From the NCBI GenBank assembly GCA_029202485.1, contig CP119313.1:4030001-4094000 (forward strand): a stretch of DNA of 64,000 nucleotides. The letters are read 5' to 3'. The stretch comes from Candidatus Pedobacter colombiensis. GTDB taxonomy: Bacteria > Bacteroidota > Bacteroidia > Sphingobacteriales > Sphingobacteriaceae. How positions within the stretch are numbered: position 1 is the first letter of the stretch; every line of letters starts with the position of its first letter. Of this stretch, positions 37,301-46,180 are shown in pieces. Position numbers and translations under genes: made by a program. Below the pieces are notes generated by a model. That model had not been told where the DNA came from. It searched no databases and saw only the letters and a list, made by a program, of their open reading frames with translations.

Positions 37301-38741
37301 GTTTGCCTTGTTCATAAACATGTAAACGGCCAGATTTGACACTGATCCAAAGGCGCTTGTTCCGATCGCTATAAACGCCCCGGACTTCATTGTCAGATTT
37401 ATTTGATGTATTTTCTGCCAACAGCTGATGTTTAAAATCATTCTTCTGAAAAATGATCTTTTCCACTCCCCTGTCTCTGGTACTAAGCCAGAGGATACCT
37501 GCAGGGTCAAAATAACTATTGCCAACAATATTTGAAAACTTGTGATCCGAAGAGCGGGGCTTATTATAAAAATATTCGACCACATCAGTAACAGGATTAT
37601 AATAACCAAAGCCCCCTCCCTTCATAGACATCCAAACCCGTCCCGTATGGTCCTCAAAAACCTTGTAATCTTTTGCGCTATTGAAAAAATTCGCATCATT
37701 TTCCTGAAAAAAATATTTAAATGTGTTCTTGAGTGGGGCATATTTGATCAAACCATTTTTCTCTGGTTCAATCCATAACAAACCGGACTTATCTTCATAA
37801 ATGGATCGCATCAATCCGGCATCAGACATTGTTGCTTTAGAAATTGACCGACCTGACAAATCTGCGGTAATCACAGTATTAGTTGAAGTTATATAAATGT
37901 GCTTACCACTTCTCGCGATTTGCATTTCATTCAATCTGTTTTGCGATATTTTTTGTTTTGAAAACTGGCGTGATGATTTATCATAACGGATCAGATACCC
38001 ATCATTTGTGCCGATCCAGATGTGAAGTTTATCCTCAGCGATACAAGTATATGCTCCTGCTTTAACAAAACCGACATTAGGGAGGCTACTCCGATAAGTC
38101 CCGGATTGATCTAGATGGAGTAAACCCAGGCCATTTTCCGTACCGATCCACAAATGTTGCTGCTGGTCAGTATGTAAAAAATTAATCCGGTTTGAAGGAA
38201 GTTGAAAGTCTTGTGCCAGGTCAGATCCATATCTATTGATCTCGAGCTTACCTCCATTTGTACTTTTCACTACAAATACATCTTGATTGATTGTTGTAAG
38301 GCATATATAACCATTTTCTGCAACTACAATACCATTGAATAAGATATTATTTATTTTTTTTTCTGCCAGAATATTCGCCACAGAAAGGAACTTTTTATTG
38401 CGTTTATCAAACCGATACACCTGATTATCGTAAACTTCAAGCCACAGATAACCTTCATGGTCCTCTACAATGTTGTCAATCCTATTTAATTTTAAATTAG
38501 AGCTATCACCCGGGCGTGTTTTATAGGTAACAAAGTTTTGCCCGTCAAACCTGTTGATGCCATCCCATGTGCCAAACCACATAAAACCATCACGATCTTT
38601 CATTATAACTCTTACTCCATCATGTGACAGACCATCTTCTGTTGAATAATGCTCTATTTTACATTTGACCTGAGCTCTGCTGCTTACTGCTAAGAACAGT
38701 AATAGAATGAACCAATAAAGCTCCTTTCCTTTAAGCGTCAT
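34314..38741 (-). CDS. Hybrid two-component system sensor/regulator (HTCS) of the pectin locus
   Basis: About 1475 residues in one chain. A signal peptide comes first, then two seven-bladed periplasmic propellers built from repeats such as DRDGFMWFGTWDGINRFDG and HLWIGTENGLGLL, and a Y_Y_Y domain (YRLNGFDTEW... LPPGNYMFEVKSTNSD). A transmembrane helix (AYILYVVLFGILIGVA), a histidine kinase with HELRTPL near residue 948, the ATPase domain with DQGPGVPNDKL and GTGIGLAICKEI, a receiver with SDVMMPVMDG (phospho-Asp near 1255) and a C-terminal AraC helix-turn-helix (FNNAKYFSRCFKEDYGISPSEYL) follow. HTCS proteins sense an oligosaccharide in the periplasm and activate the adjacent utilization locus. 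The ATG at 38741 gives the better signal peptide. Confidence 0.95.
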   Translation of the reverse strand: MTLKGKELYWFILLLFLAVSSRAQVKCKIEHYSTEDGLSHDGVRVIMKDRDGFMWFGTWDGINRFDGQNFVTYKTRPGDSSNLKLNRIDNIVEDHEGYLWLEVYDNQVYRFDKRNKKFLSVANILAEKKINNILFNGIVVAENGYICLTTINQDVFVVKSTNGGKLEINRYGSDLAQDFQLPSNRINFLHTDQQQHLWIGTENGLGLLHLDQSGTYRSSLPNVGFVKAGAYTCIAEDKLHIWIGTNDGYLIRYDKSSRQFSKQKISQNRLNEMQIARSGKHIYITSTNTVITADLSGRSISKATMSDAGLMRSIYEDKSGLLWIEPEKNGLIKYAPLKNTFKYFFQENDANFFNSAKDYKVFEDHTGRVWMSMKGGGFGYYNPVTDVVEYFYNKPRSSDHKFSNIVGNSYFDPAGILWLSTRDRGVEKIIFQKNDFKHQLLAENTSNKSDNEVRGVYSDRNKRLWISVKSGRLHVYEQGKQLKNIFINAPSGGFGLIYTFLEDRNGVMWLGTKGNGLFRAVPTDKAALKYKLTHYRADKKDINSLSSDLIYALLEDKAGRIWVATYEHGINLIRDAGERVHFVNGFNSFKNYPSGSLKVRHLAEDKAGHILLATTNGLVIFNPDGKKTNDYIFRTYGKIPGDHESLGNNDVQYIYRDTKNRIWLATSGGGLNKVIALSDRGLKVKVFTKESGLPSDYVLSIVEDNAHDLWLGTENGISRLNPEHQRFRNYDSYDGLPATGLSEAAGLKLPNGDLFFGCINGYITFNPAAVTDQKISAKMALTNFQINNKEISPNEKRPNLNIDINEVKAIDLKYNENIISIDFTVLDYRSSNKPEYAYRLNGFDTEWQSVKKQHRATYTNLPPGNYMFEVKSTNSDLYKSIPVKTLAINIAPPPWRTVWAYILYVVLFGILIGVARRITFTVISLRNKIALEQRLTELKLNFFTNISHELRTPLALIVNPIEEISQQENLSVKGQEYIHVVKRNANRMVRFINQLLYFRKTQSGKMNLKVSYTDIIGLVNHIVGYFSELAREKQVELLVNAKFKELYAWVDTEKIDIVIYNLLANALKFTAKNTEVKIEIDHDPVQCLFTLQIMDQGPGVPNDKLKDIFELYYELDKDPGNNLEGTGIGLAICKEIVGLHHGRIEAYNNPDRGLSVMVTLKSGKEHFKNGENIVDGISDHIKTSFLKPMTAGPVISHSVNQGDVNRPVVLVVDDNGELRKFLADQLNEFYQVLEASDGQQGLNMALKLIPDLILSDVMMPVMDGIQMLDHLKINESTSHIPVILLTAKSSVENQIEGLRYGADYYITKPFQTAFILASIENLLKQRQKIFESLLANKKTIELSPGEIFITSKDEVFLKDIIEIVEKGMIDPDFSIELVAESIGMGRTTFYKKFKSLTNMAPIEFVRQMRLKRAKQLLDTGEHNISEIAYAVGFNNAKYFSRCFKEDYGISPSEYLKGNKNINKTVKIGLKSGINA

Positions 38742-38982
38742 ATGAACTTGACACATATATAATTATATCCGGTAAAGCGGCAAGAATAAATACTATGAAT
38801 TAATAAAAAAAGGATATGGCCAATTAAAGTTGTGCAATCGTTTTCGGACAAACCCAAAAACAGGCTGTATATAAACACATTAGCTATATGATACATAGCA
38901 ACTCCGATGTAGCCATCCAAGCACTATCCAGACACTGTGGAAGCATGATAAATTAGCAGGGTTCCTACATATTGGTCCCTGG

Positions 38983-40227
38983 TTAGTCTAATCCGGAAAA
39001 ACTTTTGCTGATCGCTTCCAGGTGAGCTTCATTATTGGATCGCTTGAAGATGATATCCCTGCATTGGTTAAATTGTACAAATGCTTTTAAGGCCTGAACA
39101 AACTTTTCAAGAATGATTTGCTCGATATCAATGGGCTCAAAATGGATGTTATGGACAATCAGTACTTTTTGTTTGCGGTCGGCTTTGGCGTCCATCCTTG
39201 CGATAAAAGTTTCCCCTGCGAGTACGGGTAGTGAAAAATAACCGTATTGCCGTTTGGGGGCAGGCACAAAGCATTCGATCTGGTAATCAAAATTGAAGAA
39301 ATCCTTTAAGCGGTGACGGAACACATTGAGGATATCGAAAGGTGAAAGGATGAAGACTTCATTGGATAGTTTAATGTTAATTTCCTGATTTGGGAGCATA
39401 TAAAACGGACCTTTCAGACCATCGACGATTACCATTTTTACTTTGCCAGTCTGAGCCATTTTTTCCAGTTCCTTTTTAACCAAGTTGCCTTTCACTCGAC
39501 GGGCGCGCCAGGTCATTTCCTTGGCGGAGGCAATACCGAGTGCAGCTAAGGTGCGGAGGATAACGAAACGGGCATATTCTTCATCTGTAGGCATAGTTAA
39601 GTCTGTTTCCTGCGGCACCAGGTTGAGCGGCAGGTCGTAGACTTTCTGGAAAGCTTTGGTGCGACTGATCATCAGGTTTCCGTCGAGGTAAAGCCTTTCG
39701 AGTGCAACCTTGGCGGGTCTCCAATCCCACCAACCTGAGCTGGCTTCCAAACGGTCGTTCTCAAAATCCCCAACCATAAGAGGGCCTTCCCGTTCCACCC
39801 GATCCAGAATCTGCTTCATTAGATTAATTTCCGGTCTGGTAAGCGGTTTGCCTTGCGTTTCAAAAGCTTTTTTTACAGGCAGTGAAAACCGGAAATCGCG
39901 CATAGGAAGATAGCCTGCATCCGAAGTGAGGTACTCATAAATGTGGCCATCTTCGCAAAGGTTAGCCAGCCATTCTGTTTGATAATCTGGTATGCGCGCA
40001 GCCATGACATGGTGATGAGCACGCTCCACAACGTAATTTGTATCCAGCTGCACAAACCCAAGATGGTCGATCACTCGATAAACTGCCTCGATCCCCGTCC
40101 CGAACTGTGCTTTCCGGGCAAGTCCGGCGGCGTCAATAATAATCTTCCGCGCTTGCGGTTTCGTAAGACTCTCCCATTCTATGGTTTTGCCATATACTAA
40201 ATCTTCTGTGTTAGTTGGTTGCAACAT
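38983..40227 (-). CDS. YcaQ/AlkX-like winged-helix DNA glycosylase-family protein
   Basis: 414 residues of the HTH_42 family. The N-terminal LTKPQARKIIIDAAGLA and the segment LGFVQLDTNYVVERAHHHVMAARIPDY carry the QLD (QxD-type) signature that is catalytic in AlkZ/YcaQ glycosylases, which unhook interstrand crosslinks and bulky alkyl lesions. Downstream, GWWDWRPAKVALERLYLDGNLMIS is a winged-helix segment and FNFDYQIECFVPAPKRQYGYFSLPVL a beta-barrel signature. The function in this group is inferred from the Escherichia and Streptomyces members. It is monocistronic, with no neighbours of obvious related function. Confidence 0.8.
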   Translation of the reverse strand: MLQPTNTEDLVYGKTIEWESLTKPQARKIIIDAAGLARKAQFGTGIEAVYRVIDHLGFVQLDTNYVVERAHHHVMAARIPDYQTEWLANLCEDGHIYEYLTSDAGYLPMRDFRFSLPVKKAFETQGKPLTRPEINLMKQILDRVEREGPLMVGDFENDRLEASSGWWDWRPAKVALERLYLDGNLMISRTKAFQKVYDLPLNLVPQETDLTMPTDEEYARFVILRTLAALGIASAKEMTWRARRVKGNLVKKELEKMAQTGKVKMVIVDGLKGPFYMLPNQEINIKLSNEVFILSPFDILNVFRHRLKDFFNFDYQIECFVPAPKRQYGYFSLPVLAGETFIARMDAKADRKQKVLIVHNIHFEPIDIEQIILEKFVQALKAFVQFNQCRDIIFKRSNNEAHLEAISKSFSGLD

Positions 40228-40305
40228 TAAAACAAAAATACTCAGAATTAATATTTAAAATTAACAAAATAGAAAACTAAGCAATGAATATAGTACGGAG
40301 TAAAA

Positions 40306-41478
40306 TTATTTGAGCTTTATGGTCACCGAACTACCCCACTTAACAGAAGCAGAAGGATTTGCCGGTTCTGGATTCCACATACATTCTCTAACGGTTAGCA
40401 TTCCTGTCTTAGGGTCTAAGGCACAGAAATGAAAACTCAGTTTAGTTTCATCAGGTCCAGATGCTAAGCCCTTCATTGGAGAATCCGTACTTACAGCACT
40501 TAACTGTACATCATTATCGGGACCAGTCCAGGTATAGTATTTACTTTCATGAACATGACCATGTAAATAAGCCTTAACATTTGGATGTTGTTTTAAGAAG
40601 GTTGCAAAAGCACGTTGTTCAATTAAGCCAGCACTTGAAGCAGATTTCCCATCCTTAAAATGTTCATCCAGTACATTATCAAATTTATCTATATTGTTAA
40701 TACTATGATCTCCGTTCGGATTTGTAAAGTGATTAGATACCACAGCAGGTTGATCGTGTGCTACAATGATTACAGGAGTTGTACTAGCTATACTTTGTAA
40801 ATCTTTATTCAGCCAAATCCTTACCGCAGAATCCGGCCACATTTGGATAAAACAAAAATGTGTTCCTGCAATCTCTTTTGAGTAATTGATGCGGTCATTG
40901 GCATAACTGAATGTAGCAGCTGTTCTTAGGGTACCGGGTTTAACCATTAGGTTATAAATCTGGGCCATAGAACTCGCATCTTTTAAAGGTGCCATGGTTG
41001 CATAATATCCAATTGTATTAGATACATCATGATTACCCGGAACCATAAACAACTCTGCCTTTTCGTTTTTCTTATTTTTTAAAGTAAGATTGGTCAGATA
41101 ATCAATCCGGAACTGCTCCCATGATTGCGCAGCAGTTTGTACCGATGCACTGGTCTCCATACGGTTAGCAATATCTCCCGCCTCCAGCACATAATCAACA
41201 GCACCGATAGGCTGGCCTGCATTTACCCCACCATCATTAGGTAATGTAACACCTGCCAATGTGTTCATTTTTGTTATCATAGCTGCATTAACCACATGTG
41301 CATCCACATTTGTAGCTCCGCGAAAAGACGCCCTGGTAATTCCATAATGTGCATCGGAGGTAAGGATAAACTGCACCGGGGAAAGGTCTTCTTTCGCCAC
41401 TTCATCAGTTTTTTTATGACATGCCGAAATGATCGTTATTACGGCAAAAGATAGAGAAAGTAATAGTTTGTTATTCAT
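40306..41478 (-). CDS. Metallophosphoesterase lipoprotein
   Basis: A 390-residue lipoprotein (lipobox IISAC). A calcineurin-like phosphoesterase fold shows its metal-binding blocks in order: TSDAHYG (the D-x-H block), LEAGDIANR (GD), MVPGNHDVSN (GNHD), IIVAHDQPA (H) and YLHGHVHESKYY (GHxH). The substrate is unknown; exported relatives act on phosphomonoesters, nucleotides or phosphodiesters. It stands alone, 78 bases from the winged-helix gene and 485 bases from the next gene, with the accessory cassette beginning in that gap. Confidence 0.88.
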   Translation of the reverse strand: MNNKLLLSLSFAVITIISACHKKTDEVAKEDLSPVQFILTSDAHYGITRASFRGATNVDAHVVNAAMITKMNTLAGVTLPNDGGVNAGQPIGAVDYVLEAGDIANRMETSASVQTAAQSWEQFRIDYLTNLTLKNKKNEKAELFMVPGNHDVSNTIGYYATMAPLKDASSMAQIYNLMVKPGTLRTAATFSYANDRINYSKEIAGTHFCFIQMWPDSAVRIWLNKDLQSIASTTPVIIVAHDQPAVVSNHFTNPNGDHSINNIDKFDNVLDEHFKDGKSASSAGLIEQRAFATFLKQHPNVKAYLHGHVHESKYYTWTGPDNDVQLSAVSTDSPMKGLASGPDETKLSFHFCALDPKTGMLTVRECMWNPEPANPSASVKWGSSVTIKLK

Positions 41479-41880
41479 ATGCTAATTGGCTTTAATTTCT
41501 TTGATAAAATGATTGGCAGAAATGTCCCCTAGATATTTCTTGGTCTCTGCTCTTGCTTTCGACATCCAATACCATACCTTTTATAGCGTATGTAGATGGG
41601 TCGCTAGTAGAAAAACAATAGATGGAGAAGAATAAAAATATGAGTGAAGGTTTTTGCATATATCTAAATCGTACACAAAGAAAGATTAAAACATGCAGGA
41701 AATTGCTCGGAGTTTAAATGTTCATAAAAACTTCACAGTCATTTTACATCACCGAAAGTAAACAGTGTAATTTATAACAAATCTGGGCGAAAAATAGGTT
41801 TACGAAATACAAGACTGATTGATCTGCTAAAATTTCAATATTATCTTAATGGGATGATTTTACTAGTGATAAAACTAGAA

Positions 41881-41894
41881 GCTCATCCCTACTA
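41881..41894. repeat. Left copy of a 14-base flanking repeat (GCTCATCCCTACTA)
   Basis: It differs by one base from GCTCATCTCTACTA at 46600-46613. The two copies, in the same orientation, bracket the HTH/nucleotidyltransferase/primase-helicase operon. It may be a direct repeat left by integration, or a shared regulatory word; see the finding. Confidence 0.4.
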
Positions 41895-41912
41895 GAGATG
41901 GTCGATCTTCGG

Positions 41913-41954
41913 TTTATCACTACTATGGACATTTGTCTCTATAGTAGTGATAAA
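41913..41954 (-). terminator. 14-bp perfect inverted repeat just downstream of the primase-helicase gene
   Basis: TTTATCACTACTAT (41913-41926) and ATAGTAGTGATAAA (41941-41954) enclose a 14-base loop. It starts 9 bases after the primase-helicase stop codon, the right place for a transcript-end hairpin. The minus strand has no clear T-run after it, so it may instead be part of the repeat cluster. Confidence 0.45.
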
Positions 41955-41963
41955 ATATTTTGA

Positions 41964-44900
41964 TTAAGTCAAATGTTGCTCTAAGTCATCTTTCCATGTT
42001 ACAAACCCTTTGCGTTCATCAGAGTAATCATGTAAAACGCGGCTGAAATTTATTGGGGCTGATTCTAAAAATGCAAATCGACCCTCATTTCGAATTTTAT
42101 GAAGATCCTTATCAATACTATAAAGCATATTTTTGAGTTCTGAAATTTCTTTTGGTGCATGCCACAAATAAGTAGCCTCATCTGTATCGAGTGTCTCCAT
42201 AACGATATGATAGTGCTCCTTTCCAGCTATCAAAAAAACAAAAGCAAACGGACTCAACACAAATCTTATTTTCAATACATTACCTAAATGTAGTTCTGAT
42301 AGATATCTTAACTGTATTTTATGTCGATAATTTCCCCGGGTCAATACATCATTTAATAATTCGTTTCCTGAATCATATAATGTCTGGCTAGCATCTCCGG
42401 CATTAAGCAGGGATACTTCAATATTTTTACCTAGAAGATTACCCTTCCTAAATAAATTCTTTTCAGCAAAACGAAAACGCACACTGTCTACAACCTCACG
42501 ATCCAGTTTTTTTATATCATCGCATGTTGCCGATTTCCCTACAATAATACCATCCTCAATAACTATACAAATTGCTATGATAATCGTTTTGGCATTCAAA
42601 AATTTCTCAAAGTACGACTTCAGCACATCGAATTCCGGGCGCATATGGAGATTCTCAATACCAAATGAAACCTCTTGTTCTATCTCCTTTATAAATTCAC
42701 AAAAGACAACCCCACCATATAAAAAGTCAAGTGATTCAATGGCAACTTTAATATTCCGCTCAATAATTTGATCGTTGAAAGGATTTACTAAATTACTTAC
42801 TGGTTTTACCTCTTCATCTACCTCAATAACATCATCAAATAATGTTCTATGTCTTATCAGTTTTTTGTAATATACGTTCCTTTTAAGGAACATCGCATTT
42901 AAATAATCAATCTTAATGTCTCTATAGTCATAAATCACTGGAGTTAGTTCAGAACGCTGAACCCGACCAATGTATTGGATCAGTTTACCTTCAAAAGAAA
43001 ACGGATAGACTAAAAATAAACATTGGGCATTATGAAGATCAGACCCTTCTCCAAAAAATTGTCCAGTTGTAATGAGTACCTGGTAATTCCCTGCCTTTAA
43101 GATCTTCCATTTAGCATTACGACTGGATTCCGAATCGTCGCCACTTAATGTAACTGTCTCAAAAGATTGTTTTAAATATTGCTGTAAGGTTTCAATATGC
43201 TCTTTTCTCTCGGTAAGTATAACCACTCGTTTTCCCGTACTCAATTGAAAAGTTACATCCTTTAAAATCAGCTTATTTCTTTCGGAATCATGAATAAGTA
43301 TATTTGATAGTGTTTCGAAGCGATCTGTTTTGGCATTGTATGCTACGTTCAAAGCTGTATTCCTTATGATAATCTCAGGTTGTCCTGATGCTCCCCTGTC
43401 GCTGGATTTCATTTCTGAAATTACTTCTCCTAAATGTACTGAAATCAGTCTGTCATCACTGTTTTTTCGAAAAGGTGTAGCAGTAAGACCATATAAATAA
43501 TAAGAATAGAAAAGTGATACCGCATTTTTAAATGTCTCCGCAGCAATATGATGACATTCATCAATAATAATAATTCCGAAGGCGCGAACCAATTGGTCAG
43601 CTTCAGGCTTTTGCAATTCTTTACCTAAGCTTTGTATCATTGCAATGGTAATCTGTTTCCCTATTTTTGTTTTACTTTGTCCTATCCGGCCAATATCCTG
43701 CTTTGGAATTCCAAGGAAAGCTTCAATTCTCTCTGCCCATTGATCTGCCAGTTGATTACGGTGAACAATTATTAACGCGGGTTGCTGTTTATCCGCAATG
43801 ATTTTAAGCCCAACAACAGTTTTCCCCGAACCAGGTGGTGCAACTATTATACCTATATCTTTTTTGGATGCAGCCTCTACCGCAGGTAACTGATATTCTC
43901 GTAAAGAAGCATGGAATGAAAAACTTGTAGGAGCAAGTAACTTCCGATGATCATCTAGCTGATATTGAATATTGTTTTTAATGCAATAAACTAACAACTT
44001 CTTAATAAAACCTTTTGGAATAATAGCGTATTCATTTACCTCCTCAATAAATTTAAAATATCGCTTTGTCCCAAATGTATTCCTGCCGCTATTCTTTTTA
44101 ATGATGAAGTCTGCATTAAAAAAATTAAGTTCATCCCTCAGGAAAGATGCCAAGGCAGTACTCATTCCATTTCGATTGATTTCAATAGTATTTGATAACT
44201 TAATTACAAGCTTTCCAGGTTCAACTACACTTTCACTTTTGGAGTTGGTCAGTAATAGAAATATTTGGTCTAAATCATTAGTAGAAATCCGACTAATGTT
44301 ACTTAGAAACTCCCATTGATCTGCATAAGGGATTGCTGTTTCAGGCACAATGAAGCAACTGTTACCAAATTCCAATGCGTTCTTATACAAAGGCAAAGCA
44401 ATCAGGTTCCCAAAACCTTTGCCGGAATGTTTATCCTGATTGGGGAAAAGCCTGTCGAAACTAGAATTTTTGTCAAAAATAGAGACTATCCCTGCTCTCT
44501 CTAATAAAGTAAGTACAATTATTCTGCTCTTAAAAGCCGGATATGGTTGGGTAAAAAACATCCAAACATGCCCACCTTTGCCGCTACGCGAACGTTCCAG
44601 ATAGGCAGGGATATTGTAGCTTGCACATATGGCTATGAAACTTCTACAGTCTTCCAGCCAACTATTTTTATCAAAATCCGCGGCAATCAACCAAGAAGTA
44701 TTATCTTGTAAAAGTGGATACAATCCTATTAACTGTCCACCTTCAAGATGTCTCTGAATCTGGTCATCAGTCAGAGGGAGATAATTTATTGTTTCTGAAC
44801 CAGCTGACGTTGTGCTTTTCTTATAAATTTTGTTGAAGTAGGGATCATATAACTTAGCAGGCATATAACCACTTTTGGTTCCTTTTGACCAGTGAATTGC

Positions 44901-44969
44901 GAAAACATCTTCCCGACCTTTAAATAAAGAGCTATATAGAGATTGTTTATATTTGATTGAATAACCCAA
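41964..44969 (-). CDS. TOTE conflict-system-type primase-helicase (archaeo-eukaryotic primase + superfamily 2 helicase)
   Basis: A 1001-residue cytoplasmic protein. Residues ~10-240 form an archaeo-eukaryotic primase-type domain: the entry motif LFKGREDVFAIHW, catalytic DFD at 98-100 (LIAADFDKNSW) and SGKGGHVW at 129-136. Residues ~355-700 are a superfamily 2 helicase: Walker A APPGSGKT (377-384), DECH (470-473), TATPF (496-500) and QYIGRVQRSE. The last ~300 residues are unassigned, with no nuclease motif visible. The TTG at 44969 is the most likely start: no ATG or GTG precedes it in frame, and starting at the next ATG would cut the REDVFAIHW motif. It follows the nucleotidyltransferase stop by 2 bases. 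TOTE-type primases are predicted anti-element conflict proteins; no activity has been shown for this one. Confidence 0.85.
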   Translation of the reverse strand: MGYSIKYKQSLYSSLFKGREDVFAIHWSKGTKSGYMPAKLYDPYFNKIYKKSTTSAGSETINYLPLTDDQIQRHLEGGQLIGLYPLLQDNTSWLIAADFDKNSWLEDCRSFIAICASYNIPAYLERSRSGKGGHVWMFFTQPYPAFKSRIIVLTLLERAGIVSIFDKNSSFDRLFPNQDKHSGKGFGNLIALPLYKNALEFGNSCFIVPETAIPYADQWEFLSNISRISTNDLDQIFLLLTNSKSESVVEPGKLVIKLSNTIEINRNGMSTALASFLRDELNFFNADFIIKKNSGRNTFGTKRYFKFIEEVNEYAIIPKGFIKKLLVYCIKNNIQYQLDDHRKLLAPTSFSFHASLREYQLPAVEAASKKDIGIIVAPPGSGKTVVGLKIIADKQQPALIIVHRNQLADQWAERIEAFLGIPKQDIGRIGQSKTKIGKQITIAMIQSLGKELQKPEADQLVRAFGIIIIDECHHIAAETFKNAVSLFYSYYLYGLTATPFRKNSDDRLISVHLGEVISEMKSSDRGASGQPEIIIRNTALNVAYNAKTDRFETLSNILIHDSERNKLILKDVTFQLSTGKRVVILTERKEHIETLQQYLKQSFETVTLSGDDSESSRNAKWKILKAGNYQVLITTGQFFGEGSDLHNAQCLFLVYPFSFEGKLIQYIGRVQRSELTPVIYDYRDIKIDYLNAMFLKRNVYYKKLIRHRTLFDDVIEVDEEVKPVSNLVNPFNDQIIERNIKVAIESLDFLYGGVVFCEFIKEIEQEVSFGIENLHMRPEFDVLKSYFEKFLNAKTIIIAICIVIEDGIIVGKSATCDDIKKLDREVVDSVRFRFAEKNLFRKGNLLGKNIEVSLLNAGDASQTLYDSGNELLNDVLTRGNYRHKIQLRYLSELHLGNVLKIRFVLSPFAFVFLIAGKEHYHIVMETLDTDEATYLWHAPKEISELKNMLYSIDKDLHKIRNEGRFAFLESAPINFSRVLHDYSDERKGFVTWKDDLEQHLT

Positions 44970-44971
44970 AT

Positions 44972-45658
44972 TTATCTTAGTAAAACAGAACGTAGTTTAT
45001 CGATAATCTCAGAAGCCTCCGAACCATAATATGAATTTTGCATATGGCAACCAATCCCTTCAATAAAATCATCATTATGTAGCATACTTCCGACTTCTAT
45101 GCGTAGATATTCAAGTACGTCTTGAGGTGCATCGACTAACTTTAATTCCAGATCATGGCAATGTTCAAAAACAAAGACCATATCCTCAAAATCGTGGCTC
45201 GCTCTAAAATTGCTTTTGCCACGTGATTTAAATGCCTCCCATTTTGATGCTAAAAAGTAAGGCACACTGAAAATACTAACCCTTGTTTGGCTATCAAGTT
45301 CTACCGTTTCAGCAAATTTGAATCCATCTGGATACCAACGATTACTAAAGCCAATCACATTCGGATCAGTAGGCATAATATCTACCGTCAGGCCATGAAT
45401 CTTAAACCGGCAAATTACACCTGATTCTATATCATTACTAAAACCCAATGCTATCATTTTCTCACTAATCTCTGCATATCCTGAGTAGCTAATTAGTTCG
45501 ACAACGACATCGACATCTTCTGTAGGCCTTATATCCTCAGTCCTATCCGGGTAGGTCGCATATAATCCTACAGTTGCTCCTCCTACAAACACAAAAGGAC
45601 GATCGAGACCTTCCAATAGTTTTGCTACGTCTTTAATTCTGATAATATGTTCATGCAT
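44972..45658 (-). CDS. AbiEii/MNT-like nucleotidyltransferase
   Basis: A 228-residue nucleotidyltransferase of the polymerase-beta type. The motif FVFVGGATVGLY (GG) is followed by the paired aspartates TEDVDVVVEL, and a third acidic position lies in LTVDIMPTDPNV. The C-terminal half is helical (SVPYFLASKWEAFKSRGK; HDFEDMVFVFEH), as in AbiEii-like toxins and related minimal nucleotidyltransferases. Such enzymes often act as toxins by modifying tRNA or proteins, paired with a DNA-binding antitoxin. The ATG at 45658 overlaps the end of the upstream winged-helix gene by 8 bases, so the pair is translationally coupled. Whether this is a toxin is inferred from context only. Confidence 0.75.
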   Translation of the reverse strand: MHEHIIRIKDVAKLLEGLDRPFVFVGGATVGLYATYPDRTEDIRPTEDVDVVVELISYSGYAEISEKMIALGFSNDIESGVICRFKIHGLTVDIMPTDPNVIGFSNRWYPDGFKFAETVELDSQTRVSIFSVPYFLASKWEAFKSRGKSNFRASHDFEDMVFVFEHCHDLELKLVDAPQDVLEYLRIEVGSMLHNDDFIEGIGCHMQNSYYGSEASEIIDKLRSVLLR

Positions 45659-46163
45659 TTTTGATAATCCTTTCCAGTTCTTGTATAGCAACTTCTTTTT
45701 CCCTGACTTTCCCGATCCGCATAACATCTAAAAGAGTCAATACATGGTATAAGATCTCATCGGATTGTGCTGCATCTATAGCACCAGGATATAATGGTAA
45801 AATACTTCCTCCACGCACAGTACCCTTTGCATAAGGCCAAACCAAATGCTCTTTTGAAATTATCTTATTTGACATATAAGGAGATGACCATGCTGTCGGA
45901 ATACCTACCGTAATCGGTCCTTTTATAGCCGGAAAAACATATGGAAGTCCATACTGTATAAATTCCAATAATGCCAATTTCATAACTTTTCTTTTGCTTG
46001 GGTCTATTAACCCTGCGATAGCAGACCTCTGCAATGAATAACTTACTTCTGCAGGACTGATATATAAAGCTTTCGCAACATCTTTGTTGAGCCAATTATT
46101 GTCCGAAATACTTACTTTAATCAGCACAGCTAAGTCTTGAGGCCGCATTCCATTGTGTACCAT
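45651..46163 (-). CDS. Winged-helix DNA-binding protein, candidate antitoxin/repressor
   Basis: About 170 residues. Residues ~5-60 look like a winged helix-turn-helix (QDLAVLIKVSISDNNWLNKDVAKALYISPAEVSYSLQRSAIAGLI). The rest is unassigned, with a PYVFPAIKGPITVGIPTAWSS segment resembling AbiEi-type regulators. It is the first gene of the three-gene cassette and overlaps the nucleotidyltransferase by 8 bases. A 26-bp perfect palindrome lies 18 bases upstream and would be its operator if it represses its own operon. I chose the ATG at 46163; a start at 46187 would lie inside the palindrome, and 46148 is another option. The role is inferred. Confidence 0.65.
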   Translation of the reverse strand: MVHNGMRPQDLAVLIKVSISDNNWLNKDVAKALYISPAEVSYSLQRSAIAGLIDPSKRKVMKLALLEFIQYGLPYVFPAIKGPITVGIPTAWSSPYMSNKIISKEHLVWPYAKGTVRGGSILPLYPGAIDAAQSDEILYHVLTLLDVMRIGKVREKEVAIQELERIIKNA

Positions 46164-46180
46164 AATATAAAGATACAAAC

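Larger units (their letters stand above)
41479..41963. other. Gene-free spacer at the left edge of the accessory cassette
   Basis: 485 bases with no convincing gene. The right half is repeat-rich: three copies of TAGTGATAAA (two direct, one inverted), the 14-base word GCTCATCCCTACTA at 41881 and a perfect 14-bp inverted repeat at 41913-41954. The left half shows nothing I can name. Confidence 0.5.

Noticed and set aside
45659..45727. Longer start for the nucleotidyltransferase at 45727
   Set aside because: It would add 23 lysine-rich residues translated from inside the winged-helix gene; the ATG at 45658 gives the normal family start.
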